Assembly: GCA_001751225.1 (NCBI GenBank)
Contig: MAXT01000080.1
Coordinates: 1-17,688 of the forward strand
Source: Desulfuromonadales bacterium C00003107
Lineage (GTDB): Bacteria > Desulfobacterota > Desulfuromonadia > Desulfuromonadales > Syntrophotaleaceae
Direction: 5' to 3'
DNA length: 17,688 nucleotides
A program made the position numbers and the translations under genes. Shown piece by piece: positions 15,996-17,688 of this stretch; the stretch's first letter is position 1, and every line of letters begins with the position of its first letter. The notes under the pieces were generated by a model, which was not told the DNA's origin, searched no databases, and saw nothing but the letters and a program-made list of their open reading frames with translations.

Positions 15996-16110
15996 CCCGA
16001 GCCTGTTTGCAAGCATTTAAAATTTCAGGAAACTTTTAGGCCAGGAGAACAGATAACCAAGGTGTGACGCCGAACGATGCAGATTCTTCATTTCAGGGAG
16101 GAGAGCCGTA

Positions 16111-16368
16111 ATGAGTTCGATCGACAATATCAGACAATTTATTACCTCCGAGATTTGCGGTGGACAATGCGAATCCATTGCCGACACCGATCTATTAATC
16201 GATCAGGGCATTATTGATTCGATGGGGATCATTGTTCTATTAGGCTTTCTGGAGGAGAAATTTGCCGTCACCATCGAAGGGGACGAACTGCTTCCCGAAA
16301 ACTTCGCTACCCTGGCAGCGATTTCTACCTTAGTTGACAAAAAAAACGGCATCGCTAGGGAGGCTTGA
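16111..16368 (+). CDS. acyl (or peptidyl) carrier protein
   Basis: The 85-residue acidic protein has the four-helix carrier-protein pattern and the phosphopantetheine site DSMG (36-39, modified residue S37) after DLLIDQGII (27-35). It would carry a substrate as a thioester. The sequence differs from housekeeping AcpP (no DSLDTVEL form), and it looks like the stand-alone carriers of small biosynthetic operons, including D-alanyl or aminoacyl carriers. GGGAGGAG (16097-16104) lies 6 bases before the ATG. The stop at 16366-16368 is followed after one base by the dehydrogenase start, so the two are almost certainly co-translated and work on the same tethered substrate. Confidence 0.9.
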   Translation: MSSIDNIRQFITSEICGGQCESIADTDLLIDQGIIDSMGIIVLLGFLEEKFAVTIEGDELLPENFATLAAISTLVDKKNGIAREA

Positions 16369-16369
16369 T

Positions 16370-17518
16370 ATGGAGTTTGTCTTAAGCGAAGAGCAGGTAG
16401 ATTTGCGAGACGCGATCATCCGCTTCGCCCGACAGGAAATCAATCATGATCTTTCCACTCACGATAGCGAGGGGACCTTCCCCTTCGACTCCTGGCAGAA
16501 ATGTGCCGACATGCAGATCATTGCGTTACTCCTTCCAGAGGAGTACGGAGGTTGTGGCAGTGATTTTCTGACCACCGTTGTGGTGATGCAGGCTCTTGGC
16601 TATAGCTGTAAGGATGCTGGTCTGGTTCATGCTCTTGCCACGCAAATCCTCTGCGGCTTACAGATTCATCTCTTTGGTACCCCTGAACAAAAGCAGCGAT
16701 ACTTACCAGCGCTGTGCCGGGGAGAAAAGATCTTTGCTCAAGCGATAACAGAGCCCGGAGCTGGATCAGATGCCATAGGGGCCATGCGCACTCGGGCGGA
16801 ACAGACCGCCGATGGGTTTGTCCTGAATGGTTCGAAGATGTTCATTTCCAACGGACCGATCGCTGATGTGGTGATTGTCTTCGCCCTTACTGACCCTGAT
16901 GTAAGCCGCCTCGGTGGGGTCTCCTGCTTTATGGTAGAGAAGGAAAACGCCGGATTAGAGCGGTGCCGTTCCATAGAAAAGATGGGCCTATGTACTCTGC
17001 AAAACGGGGAACTGGTTTTCGATGATTGTCATGTTCCGAACTCCGCTTTGCTCGGCCGGAAAGGGCAGGGGGCCATTATCTTCAACGAGTCGATGGAGTG
17101 GGAACGGAGCCTGCTTCCGGCTGCACACCTTGGAACCTTGGAACGGGTGCTGGAAACTTCTGTCGCCTACGCCAAAAAGCGCGCCGCATTCGGTAAGTCT
17201 ATCGGTAAACACCAGTCGGTGGCGAACAAACTTGTTGATATGAAGGTTGCCTTTGAGCTTGGGCGTTTGATTCTGTACAAAGCAGCAACCCTTAAAACTC
17301 AGGGGAAGCGAGCAGCCATGGAGGCCTCTATTGCCAAATTGTTTATCAGCGAGGGACTGAAACAAAGTTGTCTGGATGCGGTTCAGGTTCACGGCGGCTA
17401 TGGATTTGCCAAGGAATACGAAATCGAAAGAGACCTGCGTGACAGCGTTGCAGCTACCATCTATTCCGGTACCAGTGAAATGCAACAGGCCATAATCTCC
17501 CGCCTGATGGGGCTTTGA
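16370..17518 (+). CDS. acyl-CoA dehydrogenase-family flavoenzyme, probably acting on a carrier-bound substrate
   Basis: The 382-residue protein has all three acyl-CoA dehydrogenase domains: LLPEEYGGCGSDF (54-66), QAITEPGAGSDA (124-135), KMFISNGPIAD (156-166), RAAFGKSIGKHQ (271-282) and QVHGGYGFAKEYEIER (339-354). The usual C-terminal YEGT catalytic Glu is replaced: residues 365-368 are YSGT. Instead E245 in EWERSLL (243-249) lies at the position of the isovaleryl-CoA dehydrogenase catalytic Glu, so the enzyme is probably active. AGGGAGG (16357-16363) lies 6 bases before the ATG at 16370, deciding that start. With the carrier gene one base upstream and an AMP-forming ligase 2 bases downstream, it resembles carrier-linked dehydrogenases (such as prolyl-PCP oxidases). 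ETF encoded nearby is the likely electron partner. Confidence 0.9.
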   Translation: MEFVLSEEQVDLRDAIIRFARQEINHDLSTHDSEGTFPFDSWQKCADMQIIALLLPEEYGGCGSDFLTTVVVMQALGYSCKDAGLVHALATQILCGLQIHLFGTPEQKQRYLPALCRGEKIFAQAITEPGAGSDAIGAMRTRAEQTADGFVLNGSKMFISNGPIADVVIVFALTDPDVSRLGGVSCFMVEKENAGLERCRSIEKMGLCTLQNGELVFDDCHVPNSALLGRKGQGAIIFNESMEWERSLLPAAHLGTLERVLETSVAYAKKRAAFGKSIGKHQSVANKLVDMKVAFELGRLILYKAATLKTQGKRAAMEASIAKLFISEGLKQSCLDAVQVHGGYGFAKEYEIERDLRDSVAATIYSGTSEMQQAIISRLMGL

Positions 17519-17520
17519 AT

Positions 17521-17688
17521 ATGGATGGAAACCTCGTGCAACACTACTTGCATACTTCCTCGGTGCCGCCGTCCAAGGTGGCCTGCACCGATGGCCGCAG
17601 GTCCATCACCTATGCTGAATTGAGAGACCGCTCCAGTCGTCTGGCTACCCTGTTAAAGCAACATGGCGTTCGTCGCCAGGACCGGGTG
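17521..17688 (+). CDS. AMP-forming acyl-CoA ligase / adenylation enzyme, N-terminal part, cut by window end
   Basis: The 56 visible codons begin MDGNLVQHYLH and continue with the N-terminal signature of the ANL superfamily: a 'P..VACTDGRRSITYAEL' segment (17-34), then SSRLATLLKQHGVRRQDRV (38-56). These enzymes activate a carboxylate with ATP and pass it to CoA or a carrier protein. Whether the substrate is a fatty acid, aromatic acid or amino acid depends on the missing part. The ATG comes 2 bases after the dehydrogenase stop and its ribosome site is weak (GATGGGG, 17506-17512), so it is likely coupled to the genes upstream. Similar ligase/carrier pairs occur in EPS loci with exosortases; that context is not visible here. 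Confidence 0.88.
   Translation, partial: MDGNLVQHYLHTSSVPPSKVACTDGRRSITYAELRDRSSRLATLLKQHGVRRQDRV

Larger units (their letters stand above)
15510..16110. promoter_or_regulatory. 601-base divergent control region between etfB and the acyl carrier protein operon
   Basis: No coding region is supported: stops are frequent in all frames and no domain can be read. It contains candidate promoters in both directions, an inverted repeat near etfB and a perfect GC palindrome, each listed separately. A tandem copy of GTCTAAG(C/T)T sits at 15740-15757. The size is generous for two promoters, so a small RNA, a long leader or a decayed gene cannot be excluded. Confidence 0.5.

Noticed and set aside
16334..16369. 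Longer N-terminus for the acyl-CoA dehydrogenase from an ATG at 16334
   Set aside because: It would overlap the carrier protein gene by 35 bases without a ribosome site, whereas ATG 16370 has AGGGAGG at ideal spacing and gives the usual family N-terminus.

Overview
The window looks like part of the chromosome of an anaerobic Gram-negative bacterium, most likely one of the Desulfobacterota (formerly Deltaproteobacteria). This placement is inferred from gene content: a Wzx/Wzy-type polysaccharide locus, plus an electron-transfer flavoprotein (ETF) whose alpha subunit carries a two-cluster ferredoxin domain, beside an acyl carrier protein, an acyl-CoA dehydrogenase and an AMP-forming ligase. No rRNA, tRNA, CRISPR array, transposase or phage gene was seen.

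Layout. Positions 1-69 may hold the last codons of a + strand gene, followed by a strong hairpin terminator (79-119). A secreted pectate-lyase-like (PL1-type) beta-helix protein lies on the minus strand (209-1651). After a 513-base divergent spacer, a one-directional + strand polysaccharide block runs from 2165 to 13302. Its order is Wzx-type flippase, GT4 glycosyltransferase, O-antigen polymerase/ligase-like membrane protein, a second GT4, an unrecognised AT-rich multi-pass membrane protein, UDP-GlcNAc 2-epimerase (WecB type), a heparinase II/III-family protein, a third GT4 of WbuB type, and a FemAB/GNAT-like protein. Spacers are mostly under 90 bases, several genes nearly touch, and three genes appear to start with TTG. 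The block probably makes, flips and polymerises a lipid-linked oligosaccharide. The initiating sugar transferase, the outer-membrane export proteins and the chain-length regulator are not in the window.

The second half is a lipid/acyl or redox module. etfB and etfA lie on the minus strand (15509 to 13485), facing the polysaccharide block tail to tail across 182 bases that contain a short direct repeat. A 601-base spacer with candidate divergent promoters, an inverted repeat and a perfect 14-base palindrome separates etfB from a tight + strand operon: acyl carrier protein, acyl-CoA dehydrogenase, and the first 56 codons of an AMP-forming acyl ligase or adenylation enzyme, cut by the window end. 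The simplest reading is that the ligase loads an acyl or aminoacyl group on the carrier protein, the dehydrogenase oxidises it (or the reverse), and the neighbouring ETF exchanges the electrons. The dehydrogenase lacks the usual C-terminal catalytic Glu but has one at the position used by isovaleryl-CoA dehydrogenase. This carrier-protein-linked redox trio beside a CarDE/Lct-like ETF is the most interesting feature here. The next most interesting are the unrecognised GEEISWGQ membrane protein and the pair of lyase-fold enzymes in a synthesis locus.
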